A stretch of 38,844 nt of DNA, from the NCBI GenBank assembly GCA_034429475.1, contig DAOUGD010000055.1, positions 1-38,844 on the forward strand, in the 5' to 3' direction. The translations under genes were made by a program, and so were the position numbers. Under the pieces are notes generated by a model. It was not told the origin of the DNA. It was given only the letters and a program-made list of their open reading frames with translations, and searched no databases. The stretch comes from JAKQHY01 sp034429475 (lineage in GTDB: Bacteria > Chloroflexota > Anaerolineae > B4-G1 > SLSP01). Shown here piece after piece: positions 34,038 through 38,844 of the stretch; position 1 is the stretch's first letter; each line of letters starts with the position of its first letter.

Positions 34038-34994
34038 GTTTCTCATTACTTGTTTCTGCTGCGCCAACGTATTCCGCTCCCAAAAGTAGCCGTCGGTGTA
34101 GCCCTGGATGCGGGTATCATCGTCGGCCATTTCCAGCCGTTTTTCGGCCAGGCAGGCGTAGGTCTCGTCAATTTCGACGCCGACATAATGGCGTTGCAGC
34201 TTCTTGGCGACGACGGACGTCGTCCCTGAGCCGAGGAACGGGTCAAAGACCACGTCGCCGGCGTTGGAACTGGCGAGGATGAGCTTCGCCAGCAGCTTTT
34301 CCGGCTTCTGGGTGGGGTGGGGCGTGTTTTCGGGCATAGACCAGAACGGCACGGTGAGGTCCGTCCACAGATTGGAGGGGTGCGTCAGACGGAAACGTCC
34401 GTCGTCGTCCTCCTCCCAATCTTTGGGAGCGCCATCCTCGTGCGTGTACGGCGCGATCACTCGCCGCTTGAGCTTCACCGCGTCCACATTGAAGCTATAC
34501 TCGTCTGAAACCGTGCAAAACCAGATGTCCTCGGCGCAGTTCTTCCAGTTGCGCTGCGCGCCGCGCCCCTTCTCCCGCTCCCAGGTGATGCGGTTGCGGA
34601 CGATGAAGTGCTTCTCCAGCACGCTGTGCAGGGCCGCCGACGCGCGCCAGTCGCCGCAGATGTAGATCGAGGCGGTGGGCTTGAGCGTCCGCCGCAGCGG
34701 TGCGAGCCACGATTCCAACCACGCGGCATAATCGGACTGGGATTGCCGGCTGAACTGCTGCTCCCCAAAGGCTTTGTCGAGATTGTAGGGCGGGTCGGCG
34801 ATCAACAAATCCACAAAACGCTCTGGCAGCCAGGGCAGAACGGTGAACACATCCTGACACAGCGTGCGATCCAGGATCGTGTCGAGCTTAGTTTGCCCGT
34901 TCAACTGCAACAGGTGCGTTTTGTATGCCGCTTTTTCGGCCTCGGTCAGCGTGATGGTCCGATTGCGAGGGGCAGGGCGATTGGCTGTGTTCAA
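34032..34994 (-). CDS. Site-specific DNA methyltransferase, beta-class (N6-adenine or N4-cytosine)
   Basis: Predicted DNA methylase of the N4/N6 family, 320 residues from the proposed TTG start at 34994. GGAGA lies 7 nt upstream, whereas the longest open frame would start at a GTG (35039) with no such site, upstream of a possible TATACT -10 (35033-35028). Catalytic motif IV is DPPYNL at D67 and SAM motif I is FDPFLGSGTTSVVA near residue 250. Motif IV before motif I, with a recognition segment between, defines the beta class. Conserved PTQKPEKLLAKLI precedes motif I. The last residues (QQKQVMRNE) and the stop are encoded in a simple repeat. It is divergent from the nuclease-like gene and the second methylase, suggesting one restriction-modification locus. 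Confidence 0.88.
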   Translation of the reverse strand: MNTANRPAPRNRTITLTEAEKAAYKTHLLQLNGQTKLDTILDRTLCQDVFTVLPWLPERFVDLLIADPPYNLDKAFGEQQFSRQSQSDYAAWLESWLAPLRRTLKPTASIYICGDWRASAALHSVLEKHFIVRNRITWEREKGRGAQRNWKNCAEDIWFCTVSDEYSFNVDAVKLKRRVIAPYTHEDGAPKDWEEDDDGRFRLTHPSNLWTDLTVPFWSMPENTPHPTQKPEKLLAKLILASSNAGDVVFDPFLGSGTTSVVAKKLQRHYVGVEIDETYACLAEKRLEMADDDTRIQGYTDGYFWERNTLAQQKQVMRNE

Positions 34995-35039
34995 TGCTCG
35001 TTCTCCGGCGTTAGTTGGCTGACGGTTAGTATACCGCAC

Positions 35040-35391
35040 TTTTGTTCTTACGTAAGTTCTGGGTTATTTCACGCAAAGGCGCAAAGGCGCGAAGTTTTTT
35101 AGGCTATAATGGAGTTCGCTTGTGCCAAAGGGCCAGCTTTTCTCCATCCCTTTTCGTCTCTGTGCCTTTGCGTGAGATGAATTTATGACTCTCCTTAGAA
35201 AAGGAGGGTTAACCACAAAGGACACGAAGGACACGAAGAAAATTCAGGGAAGGCTTAAAATTGTTTACTTTAAACCTCAGTGATGTCGATTTTGTTAATT
35301 CGTGTCTTAAAATCCTTTGTGTACTTTGTGTCCTTAGTGGTTTTTTCAGTGGAGTCATTTATGTTCAATGGAGGCGTTAGTGGAGACTTTG
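35040..35391. other. Gene-free spacer with two nested inverted-repeat elements
   Basis: No gene was found. The spacer holds two interspersed elements: one bounded by TCACGCAAAGGC (35069-35080) and GCCTTTGCGTGA (35164-35175), the other by AACCACAAAGGACACGAAG (from 35211) and its imperfect complement ending at 35342. Both motif families also occur at 2830-3128. A TATAAT at 35105-35110 is inside the first element; no matching -35 was found. Confidence 0.7.
35069..35342. repeat. Pair of REP-like inverted-repeat elements
   Basis: First element: perfect 12-bp arms 35069-35080 and 35164-35175. Second: arms 35211-35231 and about 35322-35342, matching at 19 of 21 positions. The same CGCAAAGGCGCAAAGG and AAGGACACGAAGGACAC motifs appear at the aldolase upstream region, so these are two families of genome-interspersed repeats. 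No transposase is associated. Confidence 0.8.
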
Positions 35392-36021
35392 ATGCTACGT
35401 GAACGAGAATTGAAAAAACGCTGGCCGTATCCCTACCGGTGGGGCCGCGTGCAGGATAACACGTTTGACGGGCTGACGCGCTTCGTCTACGACATCGCGG
35501 ACTTTGCGGCGGTGCTGGCCGAGATCAAGAAGCGTTACGAACACGCGCCCAATTACGACGCGCTCTTCAACTATGCCCTCAATCGCTGGTACAACTTCTG
35601 GTCGGCGCGGGCGGTGGAGGAGATGTTCTGCGCGCTGGACGGCGTGACGCCCGCCAGAGACCCCCGCGACCGCCTGGTGGACTTCGCCATCCAGGGCATC
35701 CGCTTTGACCACAAAACGTCGGTTTACCCGCAGGGCTTTGGGCGCGAGTTGGCGCACGCTGTCAACCATCCCGACGCGCTCATCCGCTGGTTGTACGAGC
35801 AGCAGAGCCAGCAGGGGCGCAAACATTACGCTAACCGCCTGTTCATCGTGATGTACGCGGCGGATGGGCAGCACTGGAAATTGAAAGCCGAGTTGACGTG
35901 GCTACAGAGGATTGTCCAGGAATACATAGCAACGTTTGCGGCGGAGCGATTGTGGCAATTCGTGTTTGAGCCGGGGACGACGACGGTATCGGACGTTATC
36001 TGGGCCATCAGATGCAAGTAA
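35392..36021 (+). CDS. Uncharacterised protein with PD-(D/E)xK nuclease-like signature; candidate restriction endonuclease
   Basis: A 209-residue soluble protein. I chose the ATG at 35392 because GGAG at 35382-35385 lies 6 nt upstream; an in-frame ATG at 35368 has poorer spacing. I do not recognise a named family. A nuclease-like pattern is visible: E76-E77 in RAVEEMF, D97 in RLVDFAIQG, then D106-H-K108 in RFDHKTSVYP, that is D-x8-DxK after a helix with acidic residues. This fits the PD-(D/E)xK fold of many restriction enzymes. It sits between two DNA methyltransferase genes, divergent from one and followed by the other on the same strand, the place expected of a restriction subunit. Rich in aromatic and basic residues (YPYRWGRV, RWYNFWSAR). 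Function is inferred from pattern and context only. Confidence 0.6.
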   Translation: MLRERELKKRWPYPYRWGRVQDNTFDGLTRFVYDIADFAAVLAEIKKRYEHAPNYDALFNYALNRWYNFWSARAVEEMFCALDGVTPARDPRDRLVDFAIQGIRFDHKTSVYPQGFGRELAHAVNHPDALIRWLYEQQSQQGRKHYANRLFIVMYAADGQHWKLKAELTWLQRIVQEYIATFAAERLWQFVFEPGTTTVSDVIWAIRCK

Positions 36022-36025
36022 AGTT

Positions 36026-36095
36026 GGACGCAGATGAACGCAGATGGACACGGATTTTTTTAATTATCTGCGTGCATCCGCGAAAATCTGCGTCC
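36026..36095. repeat. Interspersed inverted repeat between nuclease-like and methyltransferase genes
   Basis: Outer arms GGACGCAGAT (36026-36035) and ATCTGCGTCC (36086-36095) are perfect. Inner CGCAGATG and ATCTGCGTGCATCCGCG blocks pair partly. It starts 5 nt after the nuclease-like stop codon. Confidence 0.75.
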
Positions 36096-36131
36096 TGATT
36101 CTCTTTCTCGTGATAGTGGAATACTTTAGAT

Positions 36132-37184
36132 ATGGAAGAAATCCTACTGGACAAAGCGTGGTTGGTGCAAATTCTGGATGAGTGCCTGGCGGAAAACGAT
36201 TTGGACGCGATCCGTCGGCGGGTGAACGATTTGCGGGATCAGGTGACGGGCGACGGGTTGCCGCCGGCGGGGGACGAACCGCTACCCTGGCGGCGGGACG
36301 TTCTACTGGCCGACCTGACCCAGATCGTCGAGACGCACACGTTGCAGCGGACGCATTACTACCTGGCGCGGCTGCGGAAGGCGGCGACCGAGGTGCGTAC
36401 CGGCAAGCTCAACGACCTCAACCTCAACCGCTGGAAGGACTACGACGACATTCTCACCGACAGCCTGTGGGTGATGGAGCGGCGCGACAGCACCGGCTCG
36501 CACAAGGCGTGGTATTGGGGGAACTTCATCCCGCAGATTCCCCACCAGATGTTGCTGCGCTACACCCGGCGCGGCGACTGGGTGCTGGACACCTTCGCGG
36601 GCAGCGGCACCACCCTGATCGAGTGCCGCCGCCTGGGGCGCAACGGCCTCGGCGTTGAGCTGAACCCGGACGTGGCAAGCCGCGCGCGGGAGATCATGGC
36701 GCAGGAACCGAATCCGCACGGGGTGACGACGGACATCGCGCTGGGCGATAGCGCCGTCTTGGATTACGCGGCTCTGCTGCGCGAGCGCGGCCTGAAGCAG
36801 GTGCAACTGCTGATCATGCACCCGCCCTACCACGACATCATCCAGTTCAGCGACGACGCCCGCGACCTCTCCAATGCCGCCTCCACGGATGCCTTCGTGA
36901 CGATGTTCTCCCAGGTCGTCGCGCGCACCTATCCCATCCTGGAGAAAGGCCGCTACCTGGTGGTGGTCATCGGCGACAAATACATCCAGGGGGAATGGGT
37001 GCCGCTTGGCTTCCACCTGATGCAGGCCGTGCAGGCGCAGGGCTACACCCTGAAAAGCATCATCGTCAAAAACTTCGACGAGACGCGCGCCAAACGCGAG
37101 CAAAAAGCCCTCTGGCGCTATCGCGCCCTGGTGGGGGGATTTTATGTGTTTAAGCATGAGTATATTTTGTTGTTTACCAAATGA
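36132..37184 (+). CDS. DNA methyltransferase with HPPY catalytic motif
   Basis: Predicted SAM-dependent DNA methylase of the N4/N6 family, 350 residues. An N-terminal helical region (1-100) precedes WGNFIPQIPHQMLLRYTRRGD and SAM motif I DTFAGSGTT (D153 to about T161), then motif IV at 230-233, which reads HPPY instead of the common D/N/S-PP-Y. The sequence after it (HDIIQFSDDARDLSNAAS) and the C-terminus (LVVVIGDKYIQG, IIVKNFDETRAKREQKALW) are well formed. Motif order I then IV contrasts with the beta-class partner at 34032. No strong ribosome-binding site is visible (GTGGA about 11 nt upstream). A deleted second copy of the 3' third lies at 37945-38147. Target base and sequence cannot be deduced. 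Confidence 0.85.
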   Translation: MEEILLDKAWLVQILDECLAENDLDAIRRRVNDLRDQVTGDGLPPAGDEPLPWRRDVLLADLTQIVETHTLQRTHYYLARLRKAATEVRTGKLNDLNLNRWKDYDDILTDSLWVMERRDSTGSHKAWYWGNFIPQIPHQMLLRYTRRGDWVLDTFAGSGTTLIECRRLGRNGLGVELNPDVASRAREIMAQEPNPHGVTTDIALGDSAVLDYAALLRERGLKQVQLLIMHPPYHDIIQFSDDARDLSNAASTDAFVTMFSQVVARTYPILEKGRYLVVVIGDKYIQGEWVPLGFHLMQAVQAQGYTLKSIIVKNFDETRAKREQKALWRYRALVGGFYVFKHEYILLFTK

Positions 37185-37233
37185 AGCGCAGCGGTGCAGG
37201 CAGCGGAGTCCTCAACTGGTTGCGGGCAAAGGC

Positions 37234-37262
37234 TTGTTTTTCCACATTGGATGTGTTATGCT
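37234..37262 (+). promoter_or_regulatory. Predicted promoter of the vapBC pair
   Basis: TTGTTT (37234-37239) and TATGCT (37257-37262) with a 17-nt spacer, followed by AGGAGG at 37281-37286, 8 nt before the antitoxin ATG. VapBC pairs commonly repress their own promoter; no clear operator palindrome was seen. Confidence 0.5.
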
Positions 37263-37294
37263 GAGAGTAATCCAGCAAGCAGGAGGTAGAAACT

Positions 37295-37537
37295 ATGAGC
37301 CTTGTTCAATTACAAATAGATGAAGTGACTTTTCATCGCGCCCAACAAGTTGCCAACCGGCGTCATTCTACGGTGGAAGCATTGGTCAAAGAGGTTATCA
37401 ATTCTCTGGCGACGATGCTGGACACCGAAGACCCTTTTCTGGGAATGTTCGCACAAGAACCGGAATTGATAGACCAGATCGTGGCTGCGGCTATGAAATC
37501 CCGTGAGAATACGCCGTTGAGGTTCCCCAATGGATAA
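37295..37537 (+). CDS. VapB-like antitoxin
   Basis: An 80-residue protein preceding a PIN-domain toxin gene. The N-terminal half (LVQLQIDEVTFHRAQQVANRRHSTVEALVKEVINSL, read in two blocks) has a beta-strand/helix/helix pattern of a ribbon-helix-helix-like DNA-binding domain. The acidic and hydrophobic tail (DTEDPFLGMFAQEPELIDQI) would wrap the toxin. The gene overlaps vapC by 8 nt, the usual arrangement of co-translated toxin-antitoxin pairs. Antitoxin identity rests mainly on this context. Confidence 0.78.
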   Translation: MSLVQLQIDEVTFHRAQQVANRRHSTVEALVKEVINSLATMLDTEDPFLGMFAQEPELIDQIVAAAMKSRENTPLRFPNG

Positions 37538-37946
37538 GGCGTTGTTGGATACCGACATCTTCTCTGAAATTCTCAAGGGTGTCAACCGCAACGTCATTGT
37601 CCAGGCTACAACTTATCGCGCCATTTTTAGACGTTACACTATCTCTATCATTACCGTCATGGAAATTGTCAAAGGCTTCCACAAAGTAAACCGCCAGGAG
37701 CCAATGCAAAAATTCCTGGATGGGTTGTCCAATATAGACGTCCTTACGTTGGACGTGCAGAGCGCCATCATTGCCGGTCGCATCTATGGCGACCTGGAAC
37801 GCACCGGGCAGCCCATTGGACGTGCGGATCCATTGATTGCTGCGATTGCGATTCAAAACAACCTCGGGTTAGTCACCGGAAATCAAGATCACTATCAGCG
37901 TATCCAGGGTTTGGGATACGCCCTACAACTGGCTAATTGGCGTTAA
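37530..37946 (+). CDS. vapC: VapC-like PIN-domain ribonuclease toxin
   Basis: A 138-residue PIN-domain protein predicted to cleave RNA when released from its antitoxin. The acidic catalytic residues are in place: D7 in LLDTDIFSE, E45 in TVMEIVKGF, D100 in IGRADPLIAAIA, and the TGNQDHY motif at 116-122. Length and motif spacing are normal, so it appears intact. It overlaps the antitoxin gene by 8 nt. Its TAA stop (37944-37946) shares bases with the first codon of a methyltransferase remnant, which marks a recombination junction. The pair lies between the intact methylase gene and that remnant. Confidence 0.9.
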   Translation: MDKALLDTDIFSEILKGVNRNVIVQATTYRAIFRRYTISIITVMEIVKGFHKVNRQEPMQKFLDGLSNIDVLTLDVQSAIIAGRIYGDLERTGQPIGRADPLIAAIAIQNNLGLVTGNQDHYQRIQGLGYALQLANWR

Positions 37947-38147
37947 CGCCGCCTCGACGGACGCTTTCGCGGTTTCCACTTGATGCAAGCCGTGCAGGCG
38001 CAGGGCTACACCCTGAAAAGCATCATCGTCAAAAACTTCGACGAGACACGCGCCAAGCGCGAGCAGAAGGCCCTGTGGCGCTATCGCGCGCTGGTGGGGG
38101 GATTTTATGTGTTTAAGCACGAGTATATTTTGTTGTTCAGCAAATGA
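37945..38147 (+). pseudogene. Deleted remnant of a paralogous HPPY-type DNA methyltransferase
   Basis: Two fragments of the methyltransferase encoded at 36132-37184 are joined here. The first, 37945-37969, corresponds to 36873-36897 (NAASTDAF) at 21 of 25 bases. The second, 37971-38151, corresponds to 37008-37188 without indels at 169 of 181 bases, from GFHLMQAVQAQG to the stop at 38147 and 4 nt beyond. A net 109 nt is missing between them, which breaks the frame. All four differences in the first block and 11 of 12 in the second are synonymous; the exception changes Thr to Ser. The fragment therefore came from a paralog that had been under protein-level selection, not from recent neutral duplication. 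It has no start codon and abuts the vapC stop. Confidence 0.88.
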
Positions 38148-38155
38148 AGCGGCGA

Positions 38156-38183
38156 TTGTTTCGCTGTGAATTGGGGCTATAAT
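38156..38183 (+). promoter_or_regulatory. Predicted promoter of the unknown gene at 38251
   Basis: TTGTTT (38156-38161) and a perfect TATAAT (38178-38183) with a 16-nt spacer, starting 8 nt after the remnant's stop codon. The leader carries a small hairpin, GAATGGC/GCCATTC (38202-38208 with 38213-38219). Confidence 0.6.
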
Positions 38184-38250
38184 CCCATCAGGAATTGAGA
38201 TGAATGGCGTTTGCCATTCACTAACATCTATTCAAGAAAGGAGAGTTGCC

Positions 38251-38703
38251 ATGCCATTAGATATTGCTGCTTTAGCCGTGACTGTGGTTACATCGTTTTT
38301 GGTTCCTTACGCCAAGATAGGGATTGAGAAGCTCGCCGAGGGGCTGGGAGAGAAGTTAGGCGAACAGGCTGCCGAACAAGGGGCGGGTGCGTTGAAGAAA
38401 GTCTGGGAGCGTGTCAAAGGCGTGTTCAAGGCCGAGGACGAAAAGCCGGTTTGGACGCAGTTTGAGAAGCGTCCCGAAGCCGGACAGGGCATGGTGCAGG
38501 AGATGCTCAAGGAAAAACTGGAACAGGAGCCTGTCCTGGCCCAGGAGCTATCCGACCTGGTCCACGCGCCCCTGCCCGGCGGTGCGAGCGCCGGCGCGCA
38601 GATTACCAACGCCGACATTGCCGCCATCCTCGATCTGCGCAGCGCAGATTTTTCTCATGCGCAGAACGTCCGGTTGGTTGGCGTGAACGCGACGCAGAAA
38701 TAG
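38251..38703 (+). CDS. Uncharacterised small protein with N-terminal membrane segment
   Basis: A 150-residue protein from the ATG at 38251 (MPLDIAALAV), with AAGGAG at 38238-38243 and 7-nt spacing; an upstream in-frame ATG at 38200 lies in the leader hairpin. I do not recognise a family. Residues 4-22 (DIAALAVTVVTSFLVPYAK) could be one membrane segment. Next is a long charged helical region (GIEKLAEGLGEKLGEQAAEQ to about residue 60, then KKVWERVKGVFKAEDEKP). The last part is small and glycine/alanine-rich (LPGGASAGAQITNADIAAI) and ends polar. It has its own promoter and terminator and sits between a toxin-antitoxin/methyltransferase relic and an IS110-like end. Small anchored proteins like this occur in defence neighbourhoods, but no function can be assigned. 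Confidence 0.7.
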   Translation: MPLDIAALAVTVVTSFLVPYAKIGIEKLAEGLGEKLGEQAAEQGAGALKKVWERVKGVFKAEDEKPVWTQFEKRPEAGQGMVQEMLKEKLEQEPVLAQELSDLVHAPLPGGASAGAQITNADIAAILDLRSADFSHAQNVRLVGVNATQK

Positions 38704-38714
38704 ATGGGTCAGGC

Positions 38715-38740
38715 CTGACAGGTTTCAGAAAACCTGTCAG
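38715..38740 (+). terminator. Intrinsic-type hairpin after the unknown gene
   Basis: Perfect 11-bp stem CTGACAGGTTT / AAACCTGTCAG with a CAGA loop, 12 nt after the stop codon. No T run follows, so termination is likely but not certain. Confidence 0.6.
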
Positions 38741-38765
38741 CAACTGTGATAAATGAGCGCTCTGG

Positions 38766-38844
38766 TTAGGCTGGCGTGGGAGCAGTTTCCGGGTCTTGCC
38801 AGAGTGTTCCGTTCTTTACCATGGCATTGAGGATGGTGAGTAAT
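38766..38844 (-). CDS. C-terminal end of an IS110-family-like transposase, cut by window edge
   Basis: On the minus strand an open frame enters from the right edge and ends at the TAA at 38766-38768. The 25 visible residues read LLTILNAMVKNGTLWQDPE then TAPTPA. The pattern LTxLNAMxKxGTxW is the characteristic C-terminus of IS110/IS116/IS902 transposases (DEDD-type). Too little is visible to judge whether the element is complete. Confidence 0.6.
   Translation of the reverse strand, partial: LLTILNAMVKNGTLWQDPETAPTPA

Noticed and set aside
37923..38120. 65-codon minus-strand frame resembling another at 36303-37157
   Set aside because: The resemblance comes from both being antisense to the duplicated methyltransferase 3' end.

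Overview
The window looks like a chromosomal segment of a Chloroflexota bacterium, probably Anaerolineae or Caldilineae. That assignment is inferred from a huge DUF11/parallel-beta-helix/cadherin-like surface protein ending in an FLPLVMR-type tail, a multi-GAF histidine kinase, a 5S-type carboxyltransferase without a biotin domain, and G+C-rich genes separated by AT-richer spacers full of simple and REP-like repeats. No rRNA, tRNA or CRISPR array was seen.

Layout. (1) 1-2542, minus: the first 847 codons of a Type ISP/IIG-like restriction-modification enzyme, running off the left edge. (2) 2543-3158: a gene-free stretch of modular interspersed repeats. (3) 3159-5697: class I fructose-bisphosphate aldolase (+), SagB-type nitroreductase (-) and RNase HI (-), with a bidirectional terminator between the first two. 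(4) 5880-17033 (+): a 3717-residue secreted repeat protein with a good promoter and a strong terminator, followed by a LysM-CAP lipoprotein. (5) 18440-19921 (-): carboxyltransferase subunit. (6) 25451-20112 (-): a tight three-gene unit of GAF histidine kinase, small four-helix membrane protein and tocopherol-cyclase-like protein. (7) 25637-30185 (+): transketolase and a GH2 beta-mannosidase. (8) 30309-33962 (-): YbjN-like protein, divergent PRPP synthase and S9 peptidase. (9) 34032-38844: an accessory region with two DNA methyltransferases around a small PD-(D/E)xK-like protein, a vapBC pair, a deleted copy of the second methyltransferase's 3' end, an unknown small membrane-anchored protein, and the C-terminus of an IS110-like transposase at the right edge.

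How the genes fit together. Aldolase, transketolase, PRPP synthase and the carboxyltransferase subunit are central carbon and nucleotide functions; beta-mannosidase suggests use of mannose-containing oligosaccharides. The giant protein and the LysM-CAP lipoprotein belong to the cell surface. Both ends of the window carry DNA-modification or defence genes.

The strongest unexplained observations are: the paralogous methyltransferase remnant joined exactly to the vapC stop codon, with 15 of 16 differences synonymous; the candidate two-methyltransferase/one-nuclease system beside it; the kinase/membrane protein/tocopherol-cyclase-like operon; the B-A-C | A | B-A-C super-repeat in the giant protein; and simple-repeat tracts that sit exactly on the 3' ends of genes.
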